Assembly: GCA_016927815.1 (NCBI GenBank)
Contig: JAFGLY010000125.1
Span: forward strand, 21,416 to 85,415
Direction: 5' to 3'
DNA: 64,000 bases
Source: Deltaproteobacteria bacterium
Lineage (GTDB): Bacteria; Myxococcota_A; UBA796; JAFGLY01
A program made the position numbers and the translations under genes. The notes under the pieces are model-generated. The model was not told the origin of the DNA. It did no database searches and saw only the letters and a list, made by a program, of their open reading frames with translations. Within the stretch, counting starts at the first letter, position 1; each line of letters starts with the position of its first letter. This document shows, piece after piece, positions 44,396-53,669 of the stretch.

Positions 44396-47300
44396 CTACG
44401 CGCGTTCCATCGAAAGCACGAGCCGCCGGCCGTCCACGTCCTCTGCCTCGGCACCCGCTGCGGGCTCCTCCATGCGGAGGGCCAACGTCTCGTGGGCCAC
44501 GTACTCCCAGAAGCGCCGAACCGCGGCCACCAGGACGGGGTCGCCTCCCACGCCCAGCACGATACGGTCGGTGAATCCCAGGTCGTGCGACTTGCGCAGG
44601 TTCTGGATCCGGTTCACGACCTCTCGGGCCATCCCCTCCTCGAGAAGGTCGTCGTCGAGGTCGGTGTGCAGGGCCACGACGGCGGAGGCGGAGGAGGCCG
44701 CCTGGAAGTGCCCCAGCGGCTCCACCTCGACCTGCACGTCCTCTTCTCCCAGCAAGACCTCTCCCGAGGGCAGGGACAACGCGAGGCCACCCGAGAGCAC
44801 ACGGCGCCGGACCTCGCCCCCCGGCAGGGCCGCCAGAGCCGACGCGCAGGCCTTCATGTCCTTGCCCAGGCGGGCTCCGAGGACCCGGAAATTGGGCTTC
44901 ACGCGGAAGGACACGAACCGATCCGCATCCTGGGCGAACCTCACCTCCCGGACGTTCCACTCGTCGGCGAGCAGGGGGACGAGGTTCGCGATGCGCTCCT
45001 GCCAGGAAGGATCGGCCAGCACCACCTCGGCCGCCGAGAGCGGTTGGCGGACCCGGACGCCCACCCGGGCCCGAGCAGCCAGACCCAGGCTCGCGAGGTC
45101 GCGGACGACCGCCATCTCCTCGGCGAGGCGCGGCTCGAGGAGTGTCGGGTCGGGCTCGGGGAACGCCGAGAGGTGGACGCTCTCCGGGGCCTGCACGCCC
45201 GCCCCCGTGACGAGGGACCGCCAGAAGGCCTCGGCCGTGAAAGGCACGAAGGGGGCGATTACCCGGCTCAAGTCGGAGAGCACCTCGTAGAGCGTGTAGA
45301 GGGCGTCCTCGAGGTCGGGGCCCTCGCCCCAGAAGCGCGCACGGCTCCGGCGGACGTACCAGTTGGACAACGCGTCCGTGAAGTCCTGGATCGCACGCGC
45401 GGCCTCGAAAATCCCGAGGTCGTCCAGGGCTCGCCTCACGTCGCCCTCCAGCACCGCGAGGGCGTGGAGGATCCATCGATCGAGCGGGTGGCGCCGAGCC
45501 GCAGCCCTGGGCGCGGGCACGGTGGGGTCGAATCCCGCGATATTCGCGTAGATGGCGAAGAACTGGTGTACGTTCCGCAGGCGCAGGAGGAACTCGCGCT
45601 GCGCATCGCGAATCGCCCGGAGCGAGATGCGGGTGTTGGTCCACGGGGGACTGGAGGCGTAGAACAGCCAACGGAAGGCGTCGGCTCCGGGCGGATCGAA
45701 CGGAGCGTGGAGCCAGGCGGCATCCCGCGCGCCCAGGGCGGCGATGTCGTCGGGATGGATGTGGAGCGTCTCCTTGACCGTGACCTCGGCCTTCCGGACC
45801 CGGAACGGGCGCCGGGGCCCGTCCTCGGTGGCCGAGAGATCGATGGTGGCTCCGGCAGCCAGGTCGAGACTCTGGACCTGGGCGGCCATCAGGCCGACCT
45901 CGCCGGGGGTGAGCGAGGCGTCGGGCTCGAGGCGGTACCGCGTGCGGCCGAGGATGATCAGGTCCGGAGGAACGTAGTTGCCCTTGGACTTCGACTCCTT
46001 GCGTCCGTCCGCGTCGCACACGTGGCCCAGGACGATGCAGGACCGGAACGGGACCGGCCAGGGCCGGGGCTCCAAGTCGTGACGCCGGCACGTCTCCTCG
46101 TCGAAGAGGAGCGTGCCGATCATGAGCAGGGCATAGAACCACCCGCGGGTCTGGTCCACGGCCTCTGAGATGAAATCCGCTGGAAACGAGGCGGAGAAGG
46201 CCTCGTGTCCGCGGTGGGGCCAGCCGAACTGCGCAAAGGGCATGCTGCCCGCGTCGAACCAGCAGTCGATGACCTCCGGGACCCGGTGCATCGTCCCGCC
46301 GCACCGCGGGCAGGGAAGCACCACGCGGTCGATCCAGGGTCGGTGGAGTTGGAGGTCCGGATCGACCTCCGGATCCAGAGCTCCGGGTGCCAGGGCCTCG
46401 ATCTCTGCGGCCGAAGCCGGCGCGATCCGGTGATCGCAGGCGTCGCAGATCCAGATGTTGAGCGGCGTGCCCCAGAACCGCTCGCGAGACAACGCCCAGT
46501 CGACGTTGTTCCTCAAGAAGTCCCCGAACCGCCCGTCCCGGATGTGCTCCGGAAGCCAACGCACCGCTGCGTTGTTCTCGAGCGCCTCCCGGTTGAGCGC
46601 CGTGGTCCTCACGAACCAGCCGGGCCGAGCGTACTGGATGAGCGGATCCTGGTCGCTGCGCCAGCAGAAGGGGTACTCGTGCCGGACCGACGTGGCCGAG
46701 TGGAGGAGCCCCCGCCGGTTGAGATCTCGGAGGATGTCCTTGTCGGTCTCCTTGCAGAACCGTCCCTCCAGGAAGTCCGTACCCTCGACGAACCGCCCGT
46801 CGGGAGCGACGAGGCAGAGGAACGCGAGCCCGTTCTCCAGGCCGATCTGGTAGTCTTCCTCCCCGAACGCAGGGGCCTGGTGCACGACGCCCGTGCCGGT
46901 GTCGAGCGTGACGTACTCGGCCGCCACCACCTCCCAGAGTCGACCCGGACCCGGCGTGCCGAACCGGTACAGCGGCTCGTACCGGAGGCCGACGAGGTCC
47001 CGTCCCGGGGCCTTCCGCAGGACCCGGCCGCCCACCGGGCCCGCGAGTGCTTCCGCCACCACGAGCACCTCGTCCCCGACCTCGAGCCAGACGTACGTGG
47101 CGTCGGGCTTGACGGCGAGGGCCACGTTGGAGGGCAGGGTCCACGGCGTGGTGGTCCATGCCAGTAGCGAGGTGTGGGGATCGTCCACCAACCGGAACCG
47201 GACGGTGATGGACGGATCGTCCACGGTCTTGTAGCCGAGTCCCACCTCCGCAGCCGAGAGCGCCGTTCCGCCCTGCGGCCACCACCAGACGACCTTGTGC

Positions 47301-47830
47301 CCCTGGTAGAGCAGCCCCTTTGAGAAGAGACACGACAACGCCCACCAGACGGACTCCACGTAGGATCGGCGGAAGGTGGCGTAGGCGCCCTCCATGTCCA
47401 CCCAGAAGCCGATGCGCTCGGTGAGCCGCTCCCACTCGTTCACGTAGGTGAACACCGATTCCATGCACCTCCGGGAGAAGGCCTCGAGGCCATAGGCCTC
47501 GATGGCCTCGCGTCCGTGGATGCCCAGGGACTTCTCGACCTCCACCTCCACGGGCAGTCCGTGGGTGTCCCACCCCGCCTTGCGCGGAACGTCGTAGCCT
47601 CGCATCGTGCGATACCGGGGCACGATGTCCTTGATCACGCGCGTGAGCACGTGGCCGTTGTGGGGCGTGCCGTTGGCGGTGGGGGGTCCCTCGTAGAACG
47701 TGAAGCGGGGCCGGCCCTCTCCCATCTCGAGCGACTTCCGGAAGATCCTGGCTTCCTTCCAGAAGGCCAGGATCTCGCTCTCGAGGTCGGTGGTGGGCGC
47801 AAGCCTGGAGAACCGCTCGGGGATCGGCAT
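44396..47830 (-). CDS. ileS: Isoleucine--tRNA ligase (KESKS variant with insertion)
   Basis: IleRS charges tRNA-Ile and edits valine. The true start is ATG 47830 (MPIPERFSRL); the track ORF from 49309 runs through other genes. The 1144 residues have HNGH (57-60), the editing segment TTTPWTLPSNVALAV, zinc-type CDACDH and CPRCGG, and the WYVRRSRARFWG anticodon-binding core. The KMSKS loop reads KESKS (611-615), and about 80 extra residues follow it before GADAFRWLFYASSPPW. I recall similar sequences from deltaproteobacteria, so this is probably a lineage variant and not a defect. Confidence 0.95.
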   Translation of the reverse strand: MPIPERFSRLAPTTDLESEILAFWKEARIFRKSLEMGEGRPRFTFYEGPPTANGTPHNGHVLTRVIKDIVPRYRTMRGYDVPRKAGWDTHGLPVEVEVEKSLGIHGREAIEAYGLEAFSRRCMESVFTYVNEWERLTERIGFWVDMEGAYATFRRSYVESVWWALSCLFSKGLLYQGHKVVWWWPQGGTALSAAEVGLGYKTVDDPSITVRFRLVDDPHTSLLAWTTTPWTLPSNVALAVKPDATYVWLEVGDEVLVVAEALAGPVGGRVLRKAPGRDLVGLRYEPLYRFGTPGPGRLWEVVAAEYVTLDTGTGVVHQAPAFGEEDYQIGLENGLAFLCLVAPDGRFVEGTDFLEGRFCKETDKDILRDLNRRGLLHSATSVRHEYPFCWRSDQDPLIQYARPGWFVRTTALNREALENNAAVRWLPEHIRDGRFGDFLRNNVDWALSRERFWGTPLNIWICDACDHRIAPASAAEIEALAPGALDPEVDPDLQLHRPWIDRVVLPCPRCGGTMHRVPEVIDCWFDAGSMPFAQFGWPHRGHEAFSASFPADFISEAVDQTRGWFYALLMIGTLLFDEETCRRHDLEPRPWPVPFRSCIVLGHVCDADGRKESKSKGNYVPPDLIILGRTRYRLEPDASLTPGEVGLMAAQVQSLDLAAGATIDLSATEDGPRRPFRVRKAEVTVKETLHIHPDDIAALGARDAAWLHAPFDPPGADAFRWLFYASSPPWTNTRISLRAIRDAQREFLLRLRNVHQFFAIYANIAGFDPTVPAPRAAARRHPLDRWILHALAVLEGDVRRALDDLGIFEAARAIQDFTDALSNWYVRRSRARFWGEGPDLEDALYTLYEVLSDLSRVIAPFVPFTAEAFWRSLVTGAGVQAPESVHLSAFPEPDPTLLEPRLAEEMAVVRDLASLGLAARARVGVRVRQPLSAAEVVLADPSWQERIANLVPLLADEWNVREVRFAQDADRFVSFRVKPNFRVLGARLGKDMKACASALAALPGGEVRRRVLSGGLALSLPSGEVLLGEEDVQVEVEPLGHFQAASSASAVVALHTDLDDDLLEEGMAREVVNRIQNLRKSHDLGFTDRIVLGVGGDPVLVAAVRRFWEYVAHETLALRMEEPAAGAEAEDVDGRRLVLSMERA

Positions 47831-47934
47831 GGGCTTCCCGGTGCAGGGTTTGCGGAGCCCGCCCTTGTATCCCGCGGCCGTCCGGCTTCCAACGGGCGGA
47901 GCCGCTCCCTTGGGGGGCCGGAACGCAAAGGCGG

Positions 47935-49281
47935 TCAGCGGGCCCGGGTCGAGACCCAGAGGGACAGGTCGGCGATCGAGAGGTCCACGGGCGTGGCCAG
48001 CTGGAGGAACAGCGTACCCTGGACCTCCCGCCACGGGTTGCCGGACAGCCCCACGGCGGCGGCCAGCCCGGGCACCCACCCCGTGGGGGGACTCCATCCC
48101 AGGTCGACCCCGGTCCGCGCCACGAGGGTCCTGGGCCTCAGGCAGGGGGGGCCGGGTACCCGACCGACAGGCAGGTAGGCCTCGGCGTCGAGGCGAAGCG
48201 AGGCCACGCGGTCGGCGGGGTCCTGCTCCCAGGACATCCAGCGGACGCCTCCGGGCAGGGCCCCGAGCGTGGGCCGACGCCAGGGGTCCTCCCCGGCCAA
48301 CACGGCTCCCGCGACCCCGGGTATCACCGCGGCGTGCCCGCCCAAATCGAGCTCCCAGCGCCCTCGGAGGAGTCCCTCCGCGGCCACGCCGGTCCCCTCT
48401 CCGGCCGGCAGTCGCACCGCTCTCCCGAGGACGTCCAGCCCCAGCGCGCGGACGCGCACCCATGCGCCGGCCTCCTCGGGAACCCCGTCCACGGGGAAGG
48501 CCTCCCCACGCGGTCGAAAGGCCACGAGGGGCCCCGCTTCCACGCGGCTCCACGGGTCCAGCGCCAGGCACCGGCCGCCGCCCAGACGCACCTCCAGCAG
48601 GTCGGACGTCCGCACCTCCACGGCCCCGGCGACCGACCAACGCCCCAGCGGCACCGAGAGGCCCGCGAGCCCCACCGCCCACGGCCAGGATGCGAGCGGC
48701 GGCCAGCCCACGCCGCCGTAGGCCTCGGCGTAGGGTGCGTGACCGCGGGCGTGGGGCTCCGGCGGGCGAGCCTCCGGGCCGCCCGATGCGAGCAGGGCAT
48801 CCTCCCTCGGGCAGCAGCGCGGCAGGAGGGGCGGCGTCCAGTCGTCCGGGTACCGCGTCCGGACGGCCTGCCCGGCCAGCCGCCACGCCTCGGCGGGGTC
48901 GTTTCCAGGCAAGAGCGCGGCGTAGAGCGCCCAGGTGAGGTCCTGGAGCTGCTCGTCGCAGGAAGGCCGAGGCTGGGCGGTGTCGAGGACCAGGACCCCG
49001 TCCTCCACGCTCGCCGGGCCACCCTCCAGGCGCCGACGGCGCACGCGGACACGGTAGTCCCCGTCGTTCGGCAGGATGGCGTCCAGCTCCCGAGCCAGCC
49101 ATCGCGCCACCGGCGGTGCTCGGAACGCCCACCGGGGGTCGAGGACCGTCACCTCCACGTTCCCGCTTTGCGCGACGTGCTCGGCGGCGTGGACGGGCCG
49201 GCCGGCCAGCGGCATCCCCGCCAGCAGGGCTCCTGCGAGACGGAGCAGCCGGCCCGGCCGGTCGATCCGCCGGGGGGTCAC
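47935..49281 (-). CDS. Secreted outer-membrane-type protein of unknown function
   Basis: A 448-residue protein from a GTG overlapping the sulfatase stop (GTGA). A signal peptide ends near PVHAAEH. Residues 30-170 form a mixed domain with strand-rich segments and a Cys pair (LLPRCCPRED). The remainder reads like a beta barrel with short turns (WAVGLAGLSVPLGRWSVAGAVEVRTSDLLEVRLGG, GVDLGWSPPTGWVPGLAAAVGLSG, LSIADLSLWVSTRAR). It is the third gene of the PHP-sulfatase set and may be the surface end of an envelope-modifying unit. It lies 104 bases upstream of ileS. Confidence 0.65.
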   Translation of the reverse strand: MTPRRIDRPGRLLRLAGALLAGMPLAGRPVHAAEHVAQSGNVEVTVLDPRWAFRAPPVARWLARELDAILPNDGDYRVRVRRRRLEGGPASVEDGVLVLDTAQPRPSCDEQLQDLTWALYAALLPGNDPAEAWRLAGQAVRTRYPDDWTPPLLPRCCPREDALLASGGPEARPPEPHARGHAPYAEAYGGVGWPPLASWPWAVGLAGLSVPLGRWSVAGAVEVRTSDLLEVRLGGGRCLALDPWSRVEAGPLVAFRPRGEAFPVDGVPEEAGAWVRVRALGLDVLGRAVRLPAGEGTGVAAEGLLRGRWELDLGGHAAVIPGVAGAVLAGEDPWRRPTLGALPGGVRWMSWEQDPADRVASLRLDAEAYLPVGRVPGPPCLRPRTLVARTGVDLGWSPPTGWVPGLAAAVGLSGNPWREVQGTLFLQLATPVDLSIADLSLWVSTRAR

Positions 49282-51680
49282 GGCGTCCCGTGGGTCGGCC
49301 CCCGGCCATCCGGCAGGGGCGGAGGCACCATGAGCGTGGGCGGGCCGATACGGATGCGCCCGATCTCCACCGTTTCGCCGCCGGTGTCGAGTGGGACTGC
49401 CCGACCCGTCAGGGTCTGCCATCCCACCGACACCGCGGCCTCCCCGGGCGACGCGTCGGCCGGAACGTGCACGCGGAACAGGTCGTCCCGTGCCAGCCCG
49501 GGTTGCCAGGCGTGGGTGGAGAGCCTGCCGTCCAGGGGGGCCTCCACGCGCTCCACCTCCTCGAACGCTCCCGACAGCACCACCCGCCGCTTCCAGAGCG
49601 CCCGGGCGCCCTCCCTCGTCCGCCACCGGCACCGGATCCAGGCGGCGTCGGCCGGCTCCAGGTCCTCCTTCTCGAGGGTGCAGGACACCATGTCCAGAAT
49701 GCCCCCCCAGGTGGCCTGGGCCGGCCGATCGTCGCGGATCCAGCCGTCGGCCAGGAAGGCCTCGCGCCGGGCCGCGGCGCGGCCGTTCACGAGGGCGCGC
49801 CAGCCGCGCACCTCCTTCCTCAACCGCCGAATCTCGGACGCCGGGAGGGTCCCGGCGAGATCGTGCCGCTCCGCGGGATCCTGGTGGATGTCGAAGACCT
49901 GGGGCTTCTGCTGCCGGAAATGGTCGATGAACTTCCGGCCCCCGGTGCGGGAGGCCAGGCACCGCCAGGACCGCCAACACGAGTGGAAGAGGGTCCGGTC
50001 CTCCGGTGCCTCCCCCAAGAGGCTGGTCCCTTCGAGTCGGCCGTTCGTCACCTCGATCCCCAGGATCTCCAGGACCGTTGGAAGCACGTCGAGCGTCTGC
50101 CGGGGACCCCGGATCACGCCGCTGCGATCGCCCAGCACGCCGGGACCGTAGAGCACCATGGGGATCCTCAAGCCCTCCTCGTAGATCGTGAGATCGTGGA
50201 AATACCGGCCGTGCTCGCCGAAGCCCTCCCCGTGATCGCCCAGCAGGACGAACAGCGTGTCGTCCCCGAGGCCGCGCGCCTCGTAGGCCCGTACCAGTCG
50301 TCCGGCGAAGTCATCGATGTACCGGACGGCGTTCAGGTACCTTCTGAGCTTCCGGTTCTCCACGCCCGGATAGGCCCGGGTCTCGAACCAGGGGGGGACG
50401 TCGTAGTCGTTGTGTGTGGAAACGGTGACGTAGGTGGCGAAGAAGGGCCCCGGCTCTGCCATCGACCAGGCGACCCCCGGATCCAGCATGGCCTCGTCGG
50501 CGATGCCCAGCGGGTTGAGCTTCTCCTCGTAGGGCGGCCGCTGGAAGTGCGACATGCCGCGGAACAGGTCGAAGCGCATCTCGTGCGCGAGCGCCACCCG
50601 GTTTTCGAAGGACTCCTTGGCGGTCTGGAAGAACGCCGTCCGATAGCCGATTCCCCCGAGGATCTCCGCCATGCACGGCCCGGGAAGCCCGTTCGCGTGC
50701 GCCTCTCGCACCTCCTGCACCAGCTCGGGGTACTGGCTGCACAGCATCGTCACGAGCGACTTGGAGGTGTGGGGGACGACCGCCCAGGCTTCCTCGACCT
50801 CGAGGCCGCGCGACGCGAGATCCACGAGATTGGGGGTGGTGTCGAGCGAGGGGTCGAAGAACGAGGTCCGGTAGAGCCCCATGGACTCCAGCATGACGAG
50901 GACGATGTTGGGCAGCGGCTGGCGCGTGGGTGGGGACAGCGCCAACGGGGTCTCGGGCTGCTCCGGGGGCAGGGTCGCGTCCGCTGCCCGGTCGAGGGCC
51001 TCCTCCACGAGCAGCGGGACGAGGGCATCGCTCATCTCCCTGAGCTCCCGCCGTGCGGACCGGGTCGGCATCAGGACGTGGACGAGGAGCGTGGCCACGA
51101 GCAGGAAGAGCACGAGCCTCCCCCACGTCCGGCTCGGTGAGGGTCGGATGCGGGGGAGGATGGGCAGCATGCCGAGGACGATCCCCGTCCCCAGGGCTGC
51201 CGCGTACCCGGTCCGGACCTCGTCCAGGACGACCGGGAGCACCTCCGCGGCACTCGAGAGGAAGTAGTCCAGGACCTCGAGGTCCAGGCGGCTGCCCGTG
51301 ACGTACAGGTAGCCCAGCTCCAAGCCGGTCGCGGCCATCAGCAGCGTGGCGGCGGCATGGATCCCCACGCGGCCGGCCCGGTGCCAGCCGCCGCGGAGCG
51401 GCCGGAGCAGGAATGCCGCGACCAGGGCCACCAGGGCCCAGGTCTCGACCTCCTGATCGTGCGCCCGCCAGGCATCCCGTATCTTCCAGGCCGGGAACCG
51501 CTCGGCGGTGATGGCCATGCGGATCCCCAGGAGGGGAAGCAGCCCGATGAGGCCGGCGGCCAGGGCCGGCAGCACGTCCTGACGCCTGGGCGCGATCCGA
51601 TCCCAGGCTCCGAGGAGCCGGCCGAACGGCGCACACAGGAGAGCGGCCCGCTTGGGGCGACCCGGGACGAAGGTGGTCAT
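49278..51680 (-). CDS. LTA-synthase-like membrane sulfatase family protein
   Basis: An 800-residue protein from ATG 51680, overlapping the PHP gene stop. About five N-terminal membrane helices (LPALAAGLIGLLPLLGIRM, ALVALVAAFLLRPL, AATLLMAATGLELGYLYV and others) precede an extracytoplasmic alkaline-phosphatase-fold domain. Motifs are LVMLESMGLYRTS, TTPNLVDLAS, the nucleophile area VVPHTSKSL, LLGDHGEGFGEHGRY and GPRQTLDVLPTVLEILGI. A C-terminal beta sandwich of about 180 residues is extra. Relatives transfer phosphoglycerol or phosphoethanolamine to envelope polymers; the substrate here is unknown. Confidence 0.88.
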   Translation of the reverse strand: MTTFVPGRPKRAALLCAPFGRLLGAWDRIAPRRQDVLPALAAGLIGLLPLLGIRMAITAERFPAWKIRDAWRAHDQEVETWALVALVAAFLLRPLRGGWHRAGRVGIHAAATLLMAATGLELGYLYVTGSRLDLEVLDYFLSSAAEVLPVVLDEVRTGYAAALGTGIVLGMLPILPRIRPSPSRTWGRLVLFLLVATLLVHVLMPTRSARRELREMSDALVPLLVEEALDRAADATLPPEQPETPLALSPPTRQPLPNIVLVMLESMGLYRTSFFDPSLDTTPNLVDLASRGLEVEEAWAVVPHTSKSLVTMLCSQYPELVQEVREAHANGLPGPCMAEILGGIGYRTAFFQTAKESFENRVALAHEMRFDLFRGMSHFQRPPYEEKLNPLGIADEAMLDPGVAWSMAEPGPFFATYVTVSTHNDYDVPPWFETRAYPGVENRKLRRYLNAVRYIDDFAGRLVRAYEARGLGDDTLFVLLGDHGEGFGEHGRYFHDLTIYEEGLRIPMVLYGPGVLGDRSGVIRGPRQTLDVLPTVLEILGIEVTNGRLEGTSLLGEAPEDRTLFHSCWRSWRCLASRTGGRKFIDHFRQQKPQVFDIHQDPAERHDLAGTLPASEIRRLRKEVRGWRALVNGRAAARREAFLADGWIRDDRPAQATWGGILDMVSCTLEKEDLEPADAAWIRCRWRTREGARALWKRRVVLSGAFEEVERVEAPLDGRLSTHAWQPGLARDDLFRVHVPADASPGEAAVSVGWQTLTGRAVPLDTGGETVEIGRIRIGPPTLMVPPPLPDGRGPTHGTP

Positions 51681-53605
51681 GGCAGGCCGGGCGGTGTCCA
51701 GACCCCGTCGCCGTCCACGTCGAGGCGCACGGGATTGGTGAAGGCCAGGGGCACGTAGTCGGGTGCCACGACCGCGTAGAGGCCACCCACGTCGATGTCC
51801 TGCCGTGCCTCGGGCCACCCCGCCTCGGCGAGCAGCCAGGCGTCTTGCGTCGGGCTCACGGTGAAGGTGAGGGTCCGGTCCATGGGCACGCCCGGATCCC
51901 CGATCCCGCCACCGAGGTCGATACGCTCGATCACCGTGCCGTCTTTCACGAGCCGAACTTCGTGCACCGGCACCCAGGGCGCGGCACGCACGCGGACCCG
52001 CACCTGGACCGGCGTGCCCCCGGTGGCGAGCACGTCGCCGGGCCCGGCCGTGCTTGCGGCCTGCGCCTCGAGTTCCAGCACCGGTCCCGTCGATACCGCC
52101 ACGCGCCCCTCCCGCACGCCGCGGATCAGGGCCACCGGATCGGGCACGCCGTCGGGCCCGACGACACCGGACACGAGGTTGCACGGCCATCCCACGACCT
52201 CGACCGCGAGGGCATGGGAGTCGCTGTTGCCCGTGCCCGTGCGGACGATGCCCTGGTCGAGGAGGGCGAACCAGTCCGCCCGTACCTCCAGGTACTTCGT
52301 GAAGCTCATGCGGTTCACGACCTCGATGGCGTCCACGTCGAGGGCCGTGGTCCCGGTCCGCGGCACCCGCTCGGTCATCCAGGCGTTGCTTCCCTCCCCC
52401 ACGGGAAGCGTGCGATCGAACCCCTTGTTGTTGAAGAGCGCCCAGGCGAGGTCTTTGGACCGCTCGTCCGGCCGGAAGTGGATGCCCCGCGGGTGGGCGA
52501 GCTGGATGAGGACGTCCTGGCCGGTGATCGGGTGAGGATGACGGCGCTGGAGGGCATGCAGGGCGTCGATGGCGTGACCCACGCTCCGGTAGTACCGGGT
52601 GGGGGGCGGGAGATCCGCCACCAGCGGCCCTGCGGTGAGGTGGGCTGTGTCCCATTCCTTCTTCGCCCGGCTCCGGACATCCAGCTCCATCCCCGTGAGC
52701 ACCAGCGGGACGGCGTGGAGGCCCTCGAGGGCGGAGAGGAGGAACCCCGGGTCGCTCGGTCGGTCATGGTCGGCCAGGGCCACCACGTCCAGCCCGGAGG
52801 CCGCGAACGAGGCCGCACGTGCGCGGTGCGGCGTGTAGGCGTCGTCGGACATCCCGGTGTGGAGGTGGAGATCCGCGAACGCGACCCCTGGGGTGTCCAG
52901 CACACGGGGGACGACGAGCCGGACCTCGGTGTCGTCCGGGACCACCACCTCGGCCCGACCCAGGTCCTCGCGCAGGCCCCGGGCGGCCACGAGGGTGTAC
53001 CGCCCTGCGGGAAGGGCGAGCTCTGCCTTGCCGCCCACGGCGAAGACGGCAGTGCGCTCCTGCTCGCGGTGCTTGTGGTCGAAGCGCCAGGCGGAGGCGT
53101 CCGCGAGCGGGAGGGGTCCCTCCTCTCCGACCGCGAAGACCCGTGCCGAGACGGGTCGGTCCTGGCCGTCCACCACGCGCACCGAGATCCGCCCGGCGGC
53201 CCGCGCGACCGTGAAGTTCGTCTTCAACACATGGCCGGGCCGCCACCTCGACGGGTGGACGACGACCTTCATGCGATGCCTTCCCGGCCCGATGGCCTCG
53301 AGGTCCAGGGTGCCGAGGTACTGGGCTCCCTTCTTGGAGGCGGACTGCCGGTCCCGGACGATCGCCAGCGGATCGTCCACGGGAGTCCCGTCCACCGAGA
53401 CCTCGAAGCGCGCATCCTTCCACGAAGCGGGTACCAGGACCACGACAGGGGTCCAGTCCTGCGTCAGGAGCGAACCCTTGGGGGGGCTCTGGATGGCGGG
53501 GCGGGGCCCTTGGGCGCACCCCGCGTCCAGGAGGCACGCGAGGACGAAGAGCGAGGCCGCAAACCGGGAACGCCGGGGGAGCGGACACGGGCGCACGGGC
53601 AGCAC
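51677..53605 (-). CDS. CehA/McbA-type PHP-domain metallohydrolase lipoprotein
   Basis: A 642-residue lipoprotein with signal peptide and lipobox LDAGC. The GTG at 53605 and one three codons later are both possible; the second has better ribosome-site spacing. After two beta domains, the PHP metal site is clear: FADLHLHTGMSDD, VALADHDRPSD, HPRGIHF and GNSDSHAL. A C-terminal beta domain follows. Family members hydrolyse phosphate esters or carbamates outside the cytoplasm. It is the first gene of the set that continues with the sulfatase-like protein and the outer-membrane-type protein. Confidence 0.88.
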   Translation of the reverse strand: MLPVRPCPLPRRSRFAASLFVLACLLDAGCAQGPRPAIQSPPKGSLLTQDWTPVVVLVPASWKDARFEVSVDGTPVDDPLAIVRDRQSASKKGAQYLGTLDLEAIGPGRHRMKVVVHPSRWRPGHVLKTNFTVARAAGRISVRVVDGQDRPVSARVFAVGEEGPLPLADASAWRFDHKHREQERTAVFAVGGKAELALPAGRYTLVAARGLREDLGRAEVVVPDDTEVRLVVPRVLDTPGVAFADLHLHTGMSDDAYTPHRARAASFAASGLDVVALADHDRPSDPGFLLSALEGLHAVPLVLTGMELDVRSRAKKEWDTAHLTAGPLVADLPPPTRYYRSVGHAIDALHALQRRHPHPITGQDVLIQLAHPRGIHFRPDERSKDLAWALFNNKGFDRTLPVGEGSNAWMTERVPRTGTTALDVDAIEVVNRMSFTKYLEVRADWFALLDQGIVRTGTGNSDSHALAVEVVGWPCNLVSGVVGPDGVPDPVALIRGVREGRVAVSTGPVLELEAQAASTAGPGDVLATGGTPVQVRVRVRAAPWVPVHEVRLVKDGTVIERIDLGGGIGDPGVPMDRTLTFTVSPTQDAWLLAEAGWPEARQDIDVGGLYAVVAPDYVPLAFTNPVRLDVDGDGVWTPPGLP

Positions 53606-53669
53606 TCCTCGGTGGAGGGAAACGCCACACTATCACCAATCGGGGCCGTCAGCGGCGAGATCTGCCGGA

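Noticed and set aside
43154-46168. 1004-codon plus-strand ORF
   Set aside because: Antisense of nadB, the KptA-Nudix gene and ileS; no domain pattern, biased composition typical of GC-rich shadow frames.
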